The notes under the pieces are model-generated. The model did not search any database. It saw only the letters and a program-made list of their open reading frames with translations, and was not told the origin of the DNA. Positions 1 to 8,309 of a stretch of 32,482 nt of DNA are shown piece after piece. The DNA lies in IMG/VR virus record IMGVR_UViG_3300042868_000853, positions 1-32,482 of that record; one strand, given 5' to 3'. This stretch comes from a virus. Position numbers and translations under genes: made by a program. Each line of letters begins with the position of its first letter. Position 1 is the first letter of the stretch.

Positions 1-89
1 GCGATTTAAAGACAAGTTTAAAAGATAGATTGATAAACTATGAAATGGATTTTGAATACGCTTATAACCTTATAAATGATGTAGTATAA
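1..89 (+). CDS. 3' end of tail protein gene (duplicate copy of 31323-32444 C-terminus)
   Basis: This is the last 28 complete codons and the TAA stop (87-89) of the 373-aa tail protein whose full copy is at 31323-32444. It is present twice only because the contig ends overlap. The stop overlaps the next start codon as TAATG, so the two tail genes are probably translationally coupled across the circularisation point. Confidence 0.9.
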   Translation, partial: DLKTSLKDRLINYEMDFEYAYNLINDVV

Positions 90-127
90 TGTTAGCAGTA
101 GCCATATACATAAAAGATGTTTATACA
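1..127. repeat. Terminal direct repeat, copy 1 (circular contig overlap)
   Basis: Bases 1-127 are identical to 32356-32482, and the repeat spans the end of one tail gene and the start of the next. A perfect overlap of exactly 127 bases that cuts through coding sequence fits a k=127 assembly overlap of a circular or circularly permuted genome better than a biological terminal repeat. The unique genome length is then 32,355 bp. Confidence 0.95.
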
Positions 128-2053
128 GAACAATACAATAGAATTGATTTATTTGATGACGAAAAGATTTCGGTAACAAGTTCTATACAAAACATCAATG
201 ATATTAGTAAAACTTTTACTGATTTCAGTCAGACATTTACAGTTCCAGCGACAAAGCAAAACAATAAGATTTTTAGACATTGGTACGACAACTCAAATGA
301 TGAGCCATTCAGTACATTAGTAAAAGCTGATGCTTATATTGAAATAGACACTATTACTTTTCGTAAAGGTAAAATTCAATTAGAAAGTGCAAATTTAGAA
401 GATGGACAAGCGAAGGATTATTCAATTACTTTTATCGGAACATTAGGTAATTTAAAAGATAAATTTAATGGTTTATATTTAAAAGATTTAAAAGATACTA
501 CATATGATTTTGAGTATACACCAAGTTTAGTTATTTATAAAATTGTCACAAACACGTTTAGCGGTGATATAATGTTTCCTTTAATAACTTCAAATAGAGG
601 TTGGAATTATGGAGCAGGAGGAACTGATGATATATCTAATATAGATAATCCAATAAGATATAATGAGTTATTTCCTGCGTTAAGATTGAGAGCCGTTTTT
701 TCTATGATAGAAACAGATTTTGGAATTAATTTTAATGATACTTTTTTATTTGATGAAAAATTTACAAATGCTTATTTATATTTAAAAAATTCAGATACGT
801 ATGAAACAAATTTATTTCAACAAATTGATTTTACAACAAAAGGTGATTTAGAATATTTGCCGGGTGTAGAAGTTAATTTAACAGATAATTATTTTATAAG
901 ATATAACGGTGGTAATACAGCTATAACAATAACTCCACAAGCTGGATTTACAACAGTTCCATATACTGTTTATAGATATTTAAATGGAGAAGTTTGGGAT
1001 GTATATACTGCATCAACTGGTGGCACAAACCAGTTCTTTGTGAGAACAGATGCTGATTCAAATAAACATTCTTTTTACATAAGAACAAGCCAATCTTTTC
1101 AATTTGTATTTAAAATAGATATGGCACAATATGGTCCAGTTATTTATACAAAATCTGCTACAATGTCTGCTCAAGCATTGTCATCTTATTTTTCAATTCG
1201 AACATATTTTCCAGATATTAAAATTGAAGATTTCTTTTCTGGTATTTTAAAAATGTTTAATTTAATTTGTTTTTCAGAAGATGGAATTAATTATACACTT
1301 GATACATTAGAAAATTATTATTTAGCTGGTTCGGATGTAGACATTACTAAATATGTTATACAAGATAAAAAGACTTTAAATAGAGTAAAGACACATAAAA
1401 AAATAAACTTTGATTATGAAAAAAGCGAATCATTTGTAAACGTAGGTTTTAATTCTTTAAATGGTATTGAATATGGTTCATTACATTATTCAAATAATCC
1501 ACTAACAGAAGGAGAGGAATATGCGGTAAAATTACCATTTGAAAATTTAAACTTTAGTAAAATTGCGGGTTCTATACAAGTTGGGTATTCTTTAAAAACA
1601 GATAGGACACCATATATACCAAAACCAATAATACTATACGATTATGATTCAAACGCATCAACTTCAACTTTTGGATTTCCGCTTCACTTATCAAATTCTA
1701 CCACCGGAGCAGGTACGGCTTATAATTTTTACAAAGCATTCGGTTCAGAAACATTAATAGGGACAGAAGCATTCGGATTAAACTTCAATGAGCAACAGTC
1801 AACACTTACAGACTTTATGGTTTTTAATGGACTTTATAGAACATACTATTCAAATTACTTTAATAATATATACAACTATAAAGCAAGATTAGTTAAAGTT
1901 AGTGCCATACTACCAACAAGTATATTAACTACGCTTAAATTGAATGATAATGTTATTATAAGAGACACAAAGTATTTGATTAATACGTTTACAACTGATT
2001 TAACAAAAGGAGAAGTTCAATTTGAATTATTAACTGATAACAGAGTATTATGA
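89..2053 (+). CDS. Large tail/baseplate structural protein
   Basis: This 654-aa protein lies between a 373-aa tail protein and the tape measure gene, so it most likely belongs to the tail tip or baseplate. The sequence is rich in beta-forming, Thr/Asn/Tyr-heavy stretches with no transmembrane segment. An N-terminal stretch (about residues 47-60, with FTVPATKQNNKIF) resembles the start of large structural proteins I associate with Bacteroidota phages. The C-terminus (about 600-654) looks like a compact beta domain ending in FELLTDNRVL. The ATG overlaps the preceding stop (TAATG) and the TGA stop overlaps the next ATG. Role is inferred from position and sequence character; no catalytic motif was recognised. 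Confidence 0.65.
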   Translation: MLAVAIYIKDVYTEQYNRIDLFDDEKISVTSSIQNINDISKTFTDFSQTFTVPATKQNNKIFRHWYDNSNDEPFSTLVKADAYIEIDTITFRKGKIQLESANLEDGQAKDYSITFIGTLGNLKDKFNGLYLKDLKDTTYDFEYTPSLVIYKIVTNTFSGDIMFPLITSNRGWNYGAGGTDDISNIDNPIRYNELFPALRLRAVFSMIETDFGINFNDTFLFDEKFTNAYLYLKNSDTYETNLFQQIDFTTKGDLEYLPGVEVNLTDNYFIRYNGGNTAITITPQAGFTTVPYTVYRYLNGEVWDVYTASTGGTNQFFVRTDADSNKHSFYIRTSQSFQFVFKIDMAQYGPVIYTKSATMSAQALSSYFSIRTYFPDIKIEDFFSGILKMFNLICFSEDGINYTLDTLENYYLAGSDVDITKYVIQDKKTLNRVKTHKKINFDYEKSESFVNVGFNSLNGIEYGSLHYSNNPLTEGEEYAVKLPFENLNFSKIAGSIQVGYSLKTDRTPYIPKPIILYDYDSNASTSTFGFPLHLSNSTTGAGTAYNFYKAFGSETLIGTEAFGLNFNEQQSTLTDFMVFNGLYRTYYSNYFNNIYNYKARLVKVSAILPTSILTTLKLNDNVIIRDTKYLINTFTTDLTKGEVQFELLTDNRVL

Positions 2054-2208
2054 TAAAGCACATTTTAGATTTATTAGCACTAGATGAATTTTATGGACAA
2101 AGTGAACTCATTGAAATAGCTAAAGGAAAGTATAAAAGGGTTACAACTTTTAAAGAAGGATTTAAACAATTAAAAAGACAATTAAAATGGCTGAAAAGAA
2201 AACAATAG
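2050..2208 (+). CDS. Small basic protein upstream of tape measure
   Basis: A 52-aa ORF starts with an ATG overlapping the previous TGA (ATGA) and runs 22 bases into the tape measure gene. It begins MIKHILDLLALDEFYG and ends in a Lys/Arg-rich tail (LKRQLKWLKRKQ). It fills what would otherwise be a 130-base gap between two tail genes, and the overlaps at both ends fit a genuine coupled gene. I do not recognise a family. The basic C-terminus could bind nucleic acid or an acidic partner, but this is a guess. Confidence 0.55.
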   Translation: MIKHILDLLALDEFYGQSELIEIAKGKYKRVTTFKEGFKQLKRQLKWLKRKQ

Positions 2209-3902
2209 AGTTAGAAGTTAAATCAAATCTTGGAGAGTCTATTTCAGATTTAAAAGCATTAAAAAGACAATTAAAAGATACTGCTGCTGGTTCTGAAGAA
2301 TTTAAAAAGATATTTAATCAAATAGATGATTTAGAAGATAAAATTAAATCCGCTAAAAATACTTCGTCAGATTGGATTGATAGTTTAGAAAGTGCTGGCG
2401 GACCAATAGGTGCATTGGGTGCATCTTTAAATAGAGCAAAGGTAGCTACTCAAAGTTTTGGAGGTGCATTAAAAGCTACAGGAATAGGTTTAGTTGTAGC
2501 CTTGATTGGTGGATTAGTTGCAGCATTTCAAGACAATGAAGTGGCAATGAAAAAACTACAACCATTATTAGATGGATTGGGTAAATTATTTCAAGGAGTA
2601 TTTCGAGCAGTAGAACCTTTATTTAATACTTTAGTTGATTTGGCAATAAGTGCTTTACCAACTGTATCAAAAGCCTTTGGAGTAGTTTATAGTTCTGTAA
2701 CTGCAGTATTCCAATCTTTAGGATTGTTAGGTGGTGCAATTAAAAAACTTATTTCTAGAGATTTTAGTGGTGCTTGGAAAGATGCAAAAAGTTCTGTTAA
2801 TGATTTTAGTAAAAATTATGATGCTTCTATAAAAAGGTTTAATGAAGGGACAAAAGAAATGTCTAAAACCGAAAAAGAAGAAGCAGAAAAAAGAGCAGAA
2901 GCAAGAAAAGCATCACAAGAAAAACAAGCTGCTAATGATGAAAAAGCTAAACAAGAAAGAATAAGAAAAGCAGAAGAAGAAAAAAAGAGATTAGAAGAAA
3001 TTGAAAAAGAACGTCAAGCATTAATTGGAAGGCAAGGAGAAAGAGCAAGAGATGAATATGAAGCAGCAGAAAAATTAATTGCTGATGCAAGAAAATCGAA
3101 TGAAGATGCTTTAAAAACAGAAAATCAAATTAAAGTTGAAAAAGAAAACGCAGATTTTGAAGCCAAAAAATTAAACTTATTAAATAAAGGTTTATCTATT
3201 GAAGAAATAGAAAAAGAACATAAAAGAAATTTATCAATAATAACTAAAACAGAAAACGATAAAATACTTGTTGATGCAAAAGAACAAGCAGATAAAGAAA
3301 TTGCTTTAGATTTAGCAATAAAAGAAGCTAAAAGAAATGCTTTAAATGTAGGGTTAGATATATTACAACAGTTTGCAGGTAAGAATAAAGCAATTGCATT
3401 AGGTATTTTAGCAGTTACAAAAGGATTAGCTATTGCTGATATTATAGTTGGAGCTTCTAAAACTATTGCAGGAGCATCCGCTGCTACTGGTTTAGCAAAT
3501 AGTGCTGCATTAGCAACTCCACAAGCTATTGCGTCAAGTGGCGTAAGTGCTATTCCAGTTATTGCTGCAAATACTGCTATATTAGGTAAAACTCTTGCTC
3601 TTACAAAATTAACTGCAGCTACTTCTATTGCTTCTATTGTTGCTGCTGGTATATCAGGTGCAAAATCTATTACTGCAGGTGGCGGAGGCGGAGGTTCTGC
3701 TTCAGGCGGTGGCGGTGGTGGAACTGCTCCTGCTCCTGCTGCTCCATCATTTAACGTAGTAGGTGCAAGTGCTGTAAACCAAGTTGCTCAAACAATAGCA
3801 CAACAAGGACAACAACCTATTAAAGCTTACGTAGTGGCTAATGATGTTACAACACAACAAAGTTTAGATAGAAACATAGTTTCAAGTGCTTCAATAGGAT
3901 AA
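2187..3902 (+). CDS. Tail tape measure-like protein
   Basis: The 571-aa protein has tape measure architecture. An N-terminal helical region (about 1-60, with LKALKRQLKDTAAGSEEF) is followed by a small-residue-rich hydrophobic stretch (about 90-115) and a second hydrophobic region (about 125-185). A long charged coiled coil follows (about 220-380, many E/K/R/A heptads), then an Ala/Ile-rich hydrophobic segment (about 385-500) and a Gly-rich linker near 495-515 before a short C-terminal domain. Tape measure proteins set tail length and sit inside the tail tube. At 571 aa this one is short, predicting a short tail by the usual rough rule of 0.15 nm per residue (inference). It directly precedes the head morphogenesis genes. 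Confidence 0.75.
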   Translation: MAEKKTIELEVKSNLGESISDLKALKRQLKDTAAGSEEFKKIFNQIDDLEDKIKSAKNTSSDWIDSLESAGGPIGALGASLNRAKVATQSFGGALKATGIGLVVALIGGLVAAFQDNEVAMKKLQPLLDGLGKLFQGVFRAVEPLFNTLVDLAISALPTVSKAFGVVYSSVTAVFQSLGLLGGAIKKLISRDFSGAWKDAKSSVNDFSKNYDASIKRFNEGTKEMSKTEKEEAEKRAEARKASQEKQAANDEKAKQERIRKAEEEKKRLEEIEKERQALIGRQGERARDEYEAAEKLIADARKSNEDALKTENQIKVEKENADFEAKKLNLLNKGLSIEEIEKEHKRNLSIITKTENDKILVDAKEQADKEIALDLAIKEAKRNALNVGLDILQQFAGKNKAIALGILAVTKGLAIADIIVGASKTIAGASAATGLANSAALATPQAIASSGVSAIPVIAANTAILGKTLALTKLTAATSIASIVAAGISGAKSITAGGGGGGSASGGGGGGTAPAPAAPSFNVVGASAVNQVAQTIAQQGQQPIKAYVVANDVTTQQSLDRNIVSSASIG

Positions 3903-3941
3903 ACAAAATAAATATAAATTAATTATAATATAAAAAATACA

Positions 3942-4544
3942 ATGGCTAAAAAATTAGAAACAATAGAATTGTTTATTGACGAAAGTCAAGATAAAGACGG
4001 AATAGATGCTTTAAGTTTAGTAAAGTTTCCTGCAATAGAAGAAAACTGGGTTGCATTAAATAACCATAGAATTGAATTTAAATCAGTTGATGATGAGAAA
4101 AGAATTATTATAGGATTAGCTTTAGTTCCAGATAAATTGATTTACAGAAAAAATGGTGATTATGAATATAATATTAAATTTTCAAAAGAAACTGTAAACA
4201 AAGCAGCAAGATTATATTTAAAAAAACTAAATAATAACAATGCTACTTTAGAACACAAAACAGAAGTTGAAGGTGTTTCAGTTGTAGAATCTTGGACAGT
4301 TGACAATCCTAAAATCGATAAAACTGCATTGTATGATTTAAATGCAGTAGAAGGTTCTTGGGCAGTTATTATGAGTATTGACAATGATAAAGTTTGGGAA
4401 GAAATTAAAAACGGAACTTATTTAGGAATAAGTGTAGAAGGATATTTTAGCGACAAATTAGAAATGAGTTTACAAATAGCTAAAGAACAAGAATTAATAG
4501 ATAAAATAAAATCAATAATAACTAATGCTGAAATTAATAAATAA
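3942..4544 (+). CDS. XkdF-like prohead protease / head maturation protein
   Basis: This 200-aa protein resembles the XkdF family, thought to be serine proteases of phage prohead maturation. Visible features are a beta region containing IIIGLALVPDKLIYR (about 55-69), a conserved His (LEH, residue 105), the ESW motif (116-118, Ser117) and the G-x-S-x-E-G signature at 162-167 followed by YF. The His and Ser are plausible catalytic residues by analogy with assemblin-fold proteases; this was not tested. It precedes scaffold-like and capsid genes, the usual position for such a protease. An A/T-rich leader of about 40 bases separates it from the tape measure gene. Confidence 0.75.
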   Translation: MAKKLETIELFIDESQDKDGIDALSLVKFPAIEENWVALNNHRIEFKSVDDEKRIIIGLALVPDKLIYRKNGDYEYNIKFSKETVNKAARLYLKKLNNNNATLEHKTEVEGVSVVESWTVDNPKIDKTALYDLNAVEGSWAVIMSIDNDKVWEEIKNGTYLGISVEGYFSDKLEMSLQIAKEQELIDKIKSIITNAEINK

Positions 4545-4548
4545 AATT

Positions 4549-4734
4549 ATGGGAAATAAAACAAGTTCACCAAAAGGTGGGAACAGAGGTTGCTTATGTA
4601 AAGATGGTAAATACTCTCAAAAATGTTGTAATGGAGAATTACAAGAACAAGGAATAGGCTCTACTTTTAATCAACAAACAAGTACAGTTACAAACACAAA
4701 CATTGTAAGAACTATTACAAGTGTAAGTTCGTAA
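4549..4734 (+). CDS. Tiny SEC-C-like Cys-rich protein
   Basis: I start this at ATG 4549 (61 aa), just after the XkdF stop, rather than the in-frame ATG at 4525 inside that gene. It begins MGNKTSSPKGGNRG, then has CLCKDGKYSQKCC. That string is C-x-C-x8-C-C, the exact spacing of the SEC-C zinc motif found at the C-terminus of SecA (C-x-C-x8-C-[CH]). The rest is Gln/Thr/Ser-rich and probably unstructured. It sits in the head morphogenesis cluster between protease and scaffold-like genes. Similar small proteins occur, to my knowledge, in other Bacteroidota phages as hypotheticals. Zinc binding is inferred; function is unknown. Confidence 0.7.
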   Translation: MGNKTSSPKGGNRGCLCKDGKYSQKCCNGELQEQGIGSTFNQQTSTVTNTNIVRTITSVSS

Positions 4735-4779
4735 TTTATAACAAAAATAAATAATAATAATTAATATAAAAAAAATAGT

Positions 4780-5139
4780 ATGACAACTGAAAAATTAGTA
4801 AACAAAGCATTGTTTGGAAAAACAGAATTATCTTCTCAAAAAATAGAATTGGCTGCTATTGATGATTTTAAAGAAATATATAATAAAGCTAATAATGAAC
4901 AAGCTAAAATTGCAACAACTTTAGTGGATGATTTAGCAAAAGCTTCTAATGATTTTAAAGGTAATTTAGCAGATTGGCAAAAAGCATCTGTAATAGGTAA
5001 TCAAATAATTTTAAAAGCCAAAGAATTAGGTGTTGAATTACCTGCTCCATTTTTGAATAGTGTTAAAGCATCTGAAATAGAAGTTAAAAATACTCCTTCT
5101 GTGCTTTCAAATATTTCAAAATTATATAGTGTATTTTAA
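4780..5139 (+). CDS. Helical head-region protein of unknown function
   Basis: A 119-aa protein with mostly helical character, rich in Ala, Lys, Asp and Leu, without Cys, Trp-rich motifs or membrane segments. It ends in SNISKLYSVF. Its place between the SEC-C-like protein and the scaffold-like protein suggests a head assembly role, perhaps an accessory scaffold or internal head protein. An A/T-rich leader of about 45 bases precedes it, similar in character to the one upstream of the XkdF-like gene. I recognise no family. Confidence 0.65.
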   Translation: MTTEKLVNKALFGKTELSSQKIELAAIDDFKEIYNKANNEQAKIATTLVDDLAKASNDFKGNLADWQKASVIGNQIILKAKELGVELPAPFLNSVKASEIEVKNTPSVLSNISKLYSVF

Positions 5140-5159
5140 TAATAAGTAAATAAGTAAAT

Positions 5160-5705
5160 ATGAATGTAATTAATGAAATCAAAACTCTTTTGGGTATGGA
5201 AGTTAAACTTGCTCAAATGAAACTTAAAGACGGAGTTACTGTTATAGAAGCAGATGCTTTTGAAATGGATAACAATGTTTTTATTGTAAACGGTGAGGAT
5301 AGAATTCCTGTACCTGTTGGAGAATACGAACTTGAAGACGGAATGATTTTAGTTGTAGCAGTTGAAGGTGTTATTGCTGAAATTAAAGAAGCCATTGTAG
5401 AAGAAGAAGCTCCTGAAGCTGAAGTAGAAGTTGAGGTTGAAGCACAAGCTGAAACAGTAGCTACTCCTAAAAGAATTGTTGAATCAGTTTCTAAAGAAAT
5501 GTTCTTTTCTGAAATTGAAAAACTACGTACTGAAATTGCTGAATTAAAATTAGCAAAAGAAGTAAAAGAAGAATTAAGTTCTGATGTTGTTGTTGAACCA
5601 TTAACACATTCACCAGAAGTTAAATCTGAATTAAGATTAAATAAAATATCAACTAATCGCCAAATGACTACACAAGATATAGTTATGGCAAAACTTTTTA
5701 ATTAA
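5160..5705 (+). CDS. Scaffold-like head assembly protein
   Basis: This 181-aa protein lies just upstream of the capsid region. It has a small beta domain (about 15-75, alternating hydrophobic residues around GEYELEDGMILVV), a very acidic Glu/Ala/Val low-complexity linker (about 76-102), a coiled coil (about 112-140, EIEKLRTEIAELK) and a C-terminal tail (KISTNRQMTTQDIVMAKLFN) that could contact capsid. Acidic, helical, capsid-adjacent proteins of this size commonly act as scaffolds, so I call it scaffold-like. A homing endonuclease separates it from the capsid gene. No direct sequence motif proves the role. Confidence 0.55.
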   Translation: MNVINEIKTLLGMEVKLAQMKLKDGVTVIEADAFEMDNNVFIVNGEDRIPVPVGEYELEDGMILVVAVEGVIAEIKEAIVEEEAPEAEVEVEVEAQAETVATPKRIVESVSKEMFFSEIEKLRTEIAELKLAKEVKEELSSDVVVEPLTHSPEVKSELRLNKISTNRQMTTQDIVMAKLFN

Positions 5706-5717
5706 AAAATAAAAAGA

Positions 5718-6293
5718 ATGCTTCATTTTACGTATCAGACAAAAAATATTATAAATGAAAAGACTTATGTAGGTATTCATTCTACAGAAAATCTTAATGA
5801 TGGATATTTAGGTTCTGGTACGGCTTTACAAAAAGCAATAAAAAAGTATGGTAAAAAAAATTTTACTATGATTCCTTTAGCTTTTTTTGATAGCAGAAAT
5901 GAAGCTTTAGAAGAAGAACATTTTATTGTGGATTTAAAATGGGTTAACGATAAAAATAATTACAATTTATCAGGAGGAGGAACTGCAAATAAAGTCACTT
6001 CTGAAAAAACTAAATTAAAATTATCAAATGCATTAAAAGGTAGAGAAGTTTGGAATACAGGTATTAAAATGAAAGATAGTACTAAATTATCTTTATCTAA
6101 ATCTAAAACTGAATACATAATAGAAAAATATAATAAAAATGGAATTCTTTTAAATTCATTTGATAATCTTTATGAAGCTTATAGTTCTGTAAAAGGAGAT
6201 GGAAAAAGTCTTTGGAGAGCATTAAATGGTAAACGCAAAACTTATTTAGGTTTTGTATGGAAAAAAAATAATAATAATAATAATATAAATTAA
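5718..6293 (+). CDS. GIY-YIG homing endonuclease with NUMOD DNA-binding modules
   Basis: The 191-aa protein opens with a GIY-YIG-type nuclease domain in its GIH variant: TYVGIHSTENLNDGYLGSG at about residues 15-33. A KKYGKKNF stretch and an E-rich helix with EALEEEHFIVD (about 58-70) follow. A NUMOD3-like segment (about 97-117, ALKGREVWNTGIKM) and a NUMOD1-like segment (about 135-180, YNKNGILLNSF ... SLWRALNGKRKTYLGFVWK) follow as DNA-binding modules. The C-terminus is an Asn run encoded by an AAT microsatellite (about 6268-6288). It is free-standing between scaffold-like and capsid genes. It is more AT-rich than its neighbours, as expected of a mobile nuclease gene. Confidence 0.85.
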   Translation: MLHFTYQTKNIINEKTYVGIHSTENLNDGYLGSGTALQKAIKKYGKKNFTMIPLAFFDSRNEALEEEHFIVDLKWVNDKNNYNLSGGGTANKVTSEKTKLKLSNALKGREVWNTGIKMKDSTKLSLSKSKTEYIIEKYNKNGILLNSFDNLYEAYSSVKGDGKSLWRALNGKRKTYLGFVWKKNNNNNNIN

Positions 6294-6306
6294 AAACTAA
6301 AAACTG

Positions 6307-7251
6307 ATGGCAACAACTACGTCAATAACAACAACTTATGCAGGAGAATTTGCAGGAAAATATATCTCTGCTGCATTATTATCAGGTTCAACTATCGCTA
6401 ATGGTGGTATTGAAGTTAAACCAAACATCGCTTTTAAAGAAGTAATCAAACGAATTGCTACAGATGCGATTGTAAAAAATGCAACTTGTGATTTTGATGC
6501 TACATCTACTGTAACATTGACTGAAAGAATTATTACTCCAGAAGAATTTCAAGTAAATTTACAACTTTGTAAAAAAGATTTTAGAAGTGATTGGGAAGCG
6601 ATTCAAATGGGATATTCTGCATTTGACACTTTGCCTCCATCATTTGCTGATTTCTTATTGTCTCACGTTGTAGCTAAAGTTGCTGAAAAAACAGAACAAA
6701 ACATCTGGAAAGGTGTTACTGCTAACGCTGGAGAATTTGACGGATTCTTAACTCTTGCTGCTGCTGACGCTACTGTTATTGATGTAGCTGGTGCTTCAGG
6801 TGGTGTAACTGCTGGAAATGTAGTCGCTGAGCTCGGAAAGCTTGTAGATTCCATCCCGAGTACACTCTATTTAAAAGAAGATTTGTATCTATATGTATCT
6901 CAATCGGTAGCACGTGACTACGTGAGAAGTCTTGGTGGATTTGGTGCATCAGGTTTAGGTGCTAATGGTACAAACGCACAAGGTACACAATGGTATAACA
7001 ATGGTTCACTTTCTTTTGATGGTGTTAAAATCTTTGTTTGTAACGGAATGACAAATGATTATATGATGGCTGCTCAAAAATCTAACTTATACTTTGGAAC
7101 AGGTTTATTAAATGACTTGACAAATGAAGTTCAGGTGATTGATTTAGCTGATATTGACGGAAGTCAAAATGTAAGAGTAGTAATGAGATTTACTGCTGCG
7201 GTTCAATATGGTGTAGGTGCTGAAATTGTACTTTACACACCAACTGCATAA
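6307..7251 (+). CDS. Major capsid protein
   Basis: The 314-aa protein is the best candidate for the major capsid protein. It follows protease and scaffold-like genes, has a typical length for a processed or unprocessed HK97-fold subunit, and has few charged low-complexity stretches. It begins MATTTSITTTYAGEFAGKYI and has a middle helix (SFADFLLSHVVAKVAEKTEQ, about 111-130) followed by NIWKG. It has Gly/Ala-rich loops (about 210-230) and a beta-rich C-terminus ending YGVGAEIVLYTPTA. A strong intrinsic terminator follows 23 bases after the stop. About 6820-6930 is noticeably GC-richer than the surrounding sequence. The HK97 fold is inferred from context. Confidence 0.75.
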   Translation: MATTTSITTTYAGEFAGKYISAALLSGSTIANGGIEVKPNIAFKEVIKRIATDAIVKNATCDFDATSTVTLTERIITPEEFQVNLQLCKKDFRSDWEAIQMGYSAFDTLPPSFADFLLSHVVAKVAEKTEQNIWKGVTANAGEFDGFLTLAAADATVIDVAGASGGVTAGNVVAELGKLVDSIPSTLYLKEDLYLYVSQSVARDYVRSLGGFGASGLGANGTNAQGTQWYNNGSLSFDGVKIFVCNGMTNDYMMAAQKSNLYFGTGLLNDLTNEVQVIDLADIDGSQNVRVVMRFTAAVQYGVGAEIVLYTPTA

Positions 7252-7274
7252 TCTAAATTATAATACTAAATATA

Positions 7275-7305
7275 GGGTAGGTAAAATTGCCTACCCTTTT
7301 TTTTT
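7275..7305 (+). terminator. Intrinsic terminator after capsid gene
   Basis: A perfect 7-bp stem GGGTAGG (7275-7281) / CCTACCC (7290-7296) with an 8-base loop is followed by nine T residues (7297-7305). It lies between the capsid gene and the next gene, which starts only about 20 bases on, so it probably lowers rather than abolishes downstream expression. Confidence 0.9.
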
Positions 7306-7325
7306 AACTTTAAAAATATAAAACT

Positions 7326-7877
7326 ATGCCTTGCGATATATCATTAGGAAGAGCTGTACAATGTAAAGACAGTTTAGGAGGATTAAAAGCGGTTTACTTC
7401 ATTAATTGGGGTGATGCTACAGATGTAACATATTCAGCAACTGCTGGACAAGAAGATGTGATTACTGCAATGGCAGGAGCAGCAATCGGTTACAAATATG
7501 AATTAAAAGGAACTTCTACTTTTGAACAAACTTTAACAAGTTCAAGAGACAATGGAACTACTTTTGTTGACCAAAAATTATCTTTGGATATTAAAAAATT
7601 AACTATTGCTGACCATAAACAACTTAAACTTTTAGCTTATGGACGTCCACAAGTTATAGTTGAAGATAACAACGGTAATTTCTTTATGGCAGGATTAACT
7701 AAAGGAATGGATTTAGTTACTGCTACTATATCTACAGGTGCTGCAATGGGAGATGCTTCATCATACAAAATGGAATTTCAAGGAATGGAAAAAATACCTG
7801 CTAATTTTATCAAGCCTACTGCTGGTACATTAGTTAGTGCAGTTCTTGCTTCTGTTGTTGACGGTGTTGTAGCATAA
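7326..7877 (+). CDS. Probable major tail tube or abundant structural protein
   Basis: A 183-aa, beta-rich protein with many alternating hydrophobic residues (for example KQLKLLAYGRPQVIVED, about 98-114) and a C-terminal Ala/Val-rich tail. Its length and composition fit a tail tube subunit, and its location right after the capsid gene fits an abundant virion protein. It is bounded by intrinsic terminators on both sides (7275-7305 and 7900-7937), so its transcript level is set separately from the capsid and portal genes. It could alternatively be a head decoration protein. I see no catalytic motif. Confidence 0.55.
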   Translation: MPCDISLGRAVQCKDSLGGLKAVYFINWGDATDVTYSATAGQEDVITAMAGAAIGYKYELKGTSTFEQTLTSSRDNGTTFVDQKLSLDIKKLTIADHKQLKLLAYGRPQVIVEDNNGNFFMAGLTKGMDLVTATISTGAAMGDASSYKMEFQGMEKIPANFIKPTAGTLVSAVLASVVDGVVA

Positions 7878-7899
7878 CATTTTGTTTTGTTTGTTTTTT

Positions 7900-7937
7900 A
7901 AAAAGGTGTACTTTAATTAGTATGCCTTTTTTGTTTT
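7900..7937 (+). terminator. Intrinsic terminator after 7326-7877
   Basis: A 13-bp stem pairs 7900-7912 (AAAAAGGTGTACT) with 7919-7931 (AGTATGCCTTTTT), including two G-U wobbles, around a 6-base loop (TTAATT). T-rich sequence follows. The A-run before the stem also gives reverse-strand termination potential. Confidence 0.8.
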
Positions 7938-7979
7938 AAAACAATTCTACGTTAAATTTATTATTAAATAAAATAGATT

Positions 7980-8309
7980 ATGATAATTTTAAAAGAACAA
8001 AATACTGCACAAACATTTAGCTTTATTCCACGTGAATTAAAAGCTACTACTATTGTTTTAAGAAACGAAACAACAGGAAGTGAAACAAATATAGCTGCTG
8101 ATTTTTTCTTATCTGATTATTATTTAACAACGACAACTATTTTTGCATTAAAAGAAAATACGTTTTATAATTTGACTATTAAAAACAATAATGATATAGT
8201 TTACAAGGATAGAGTTTTTTGTACTAATCAAAATACAGATACATACACAGTCAATCAAAATGAATACGTAGCAAACGTTACAAACAACGAATTTAAAATA
8301 TATGAGTAA
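7980..8309 (+). CDS. Small beta-rich virion-region protein
   Basis: A 109-aa protein beginning MIILKEQNTAQTFSFIPREL and overlapping the portal gene start by 8 bases. The sequence alternates polar and hydrophobic residues, with Thr/Asn-rich turns, and is probably an all-beta domain (Ig-like or similar). The overlap suggests co-translation with portal. Similar small beta proteins often accompany head-tail or fibre genes. I do not recognise a defined family. Confidence 0.6.
   Translation: MIILKEQNTAQTFSFIPRELKATTIVLRNETTGSETNIAADFFLSDYYLTTTTIFALKENTFYNLTIKNNNDIVYKDRVFCTNQNTDTYTVNQNEYVANVTNNEFKIYE

Noticed and set aside
4160-4384. Reverse-strand ORFs here and at 5213, 6663, 8546, 9120, 17820, 18624, 20278, 20535, 21564, 23527, 24601, 26351, 27762 and 30919.
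   Set aside because: Each lies inside a well-supported + strand gene, has low-complexity translation and no leader, so all look like antisense shadows.
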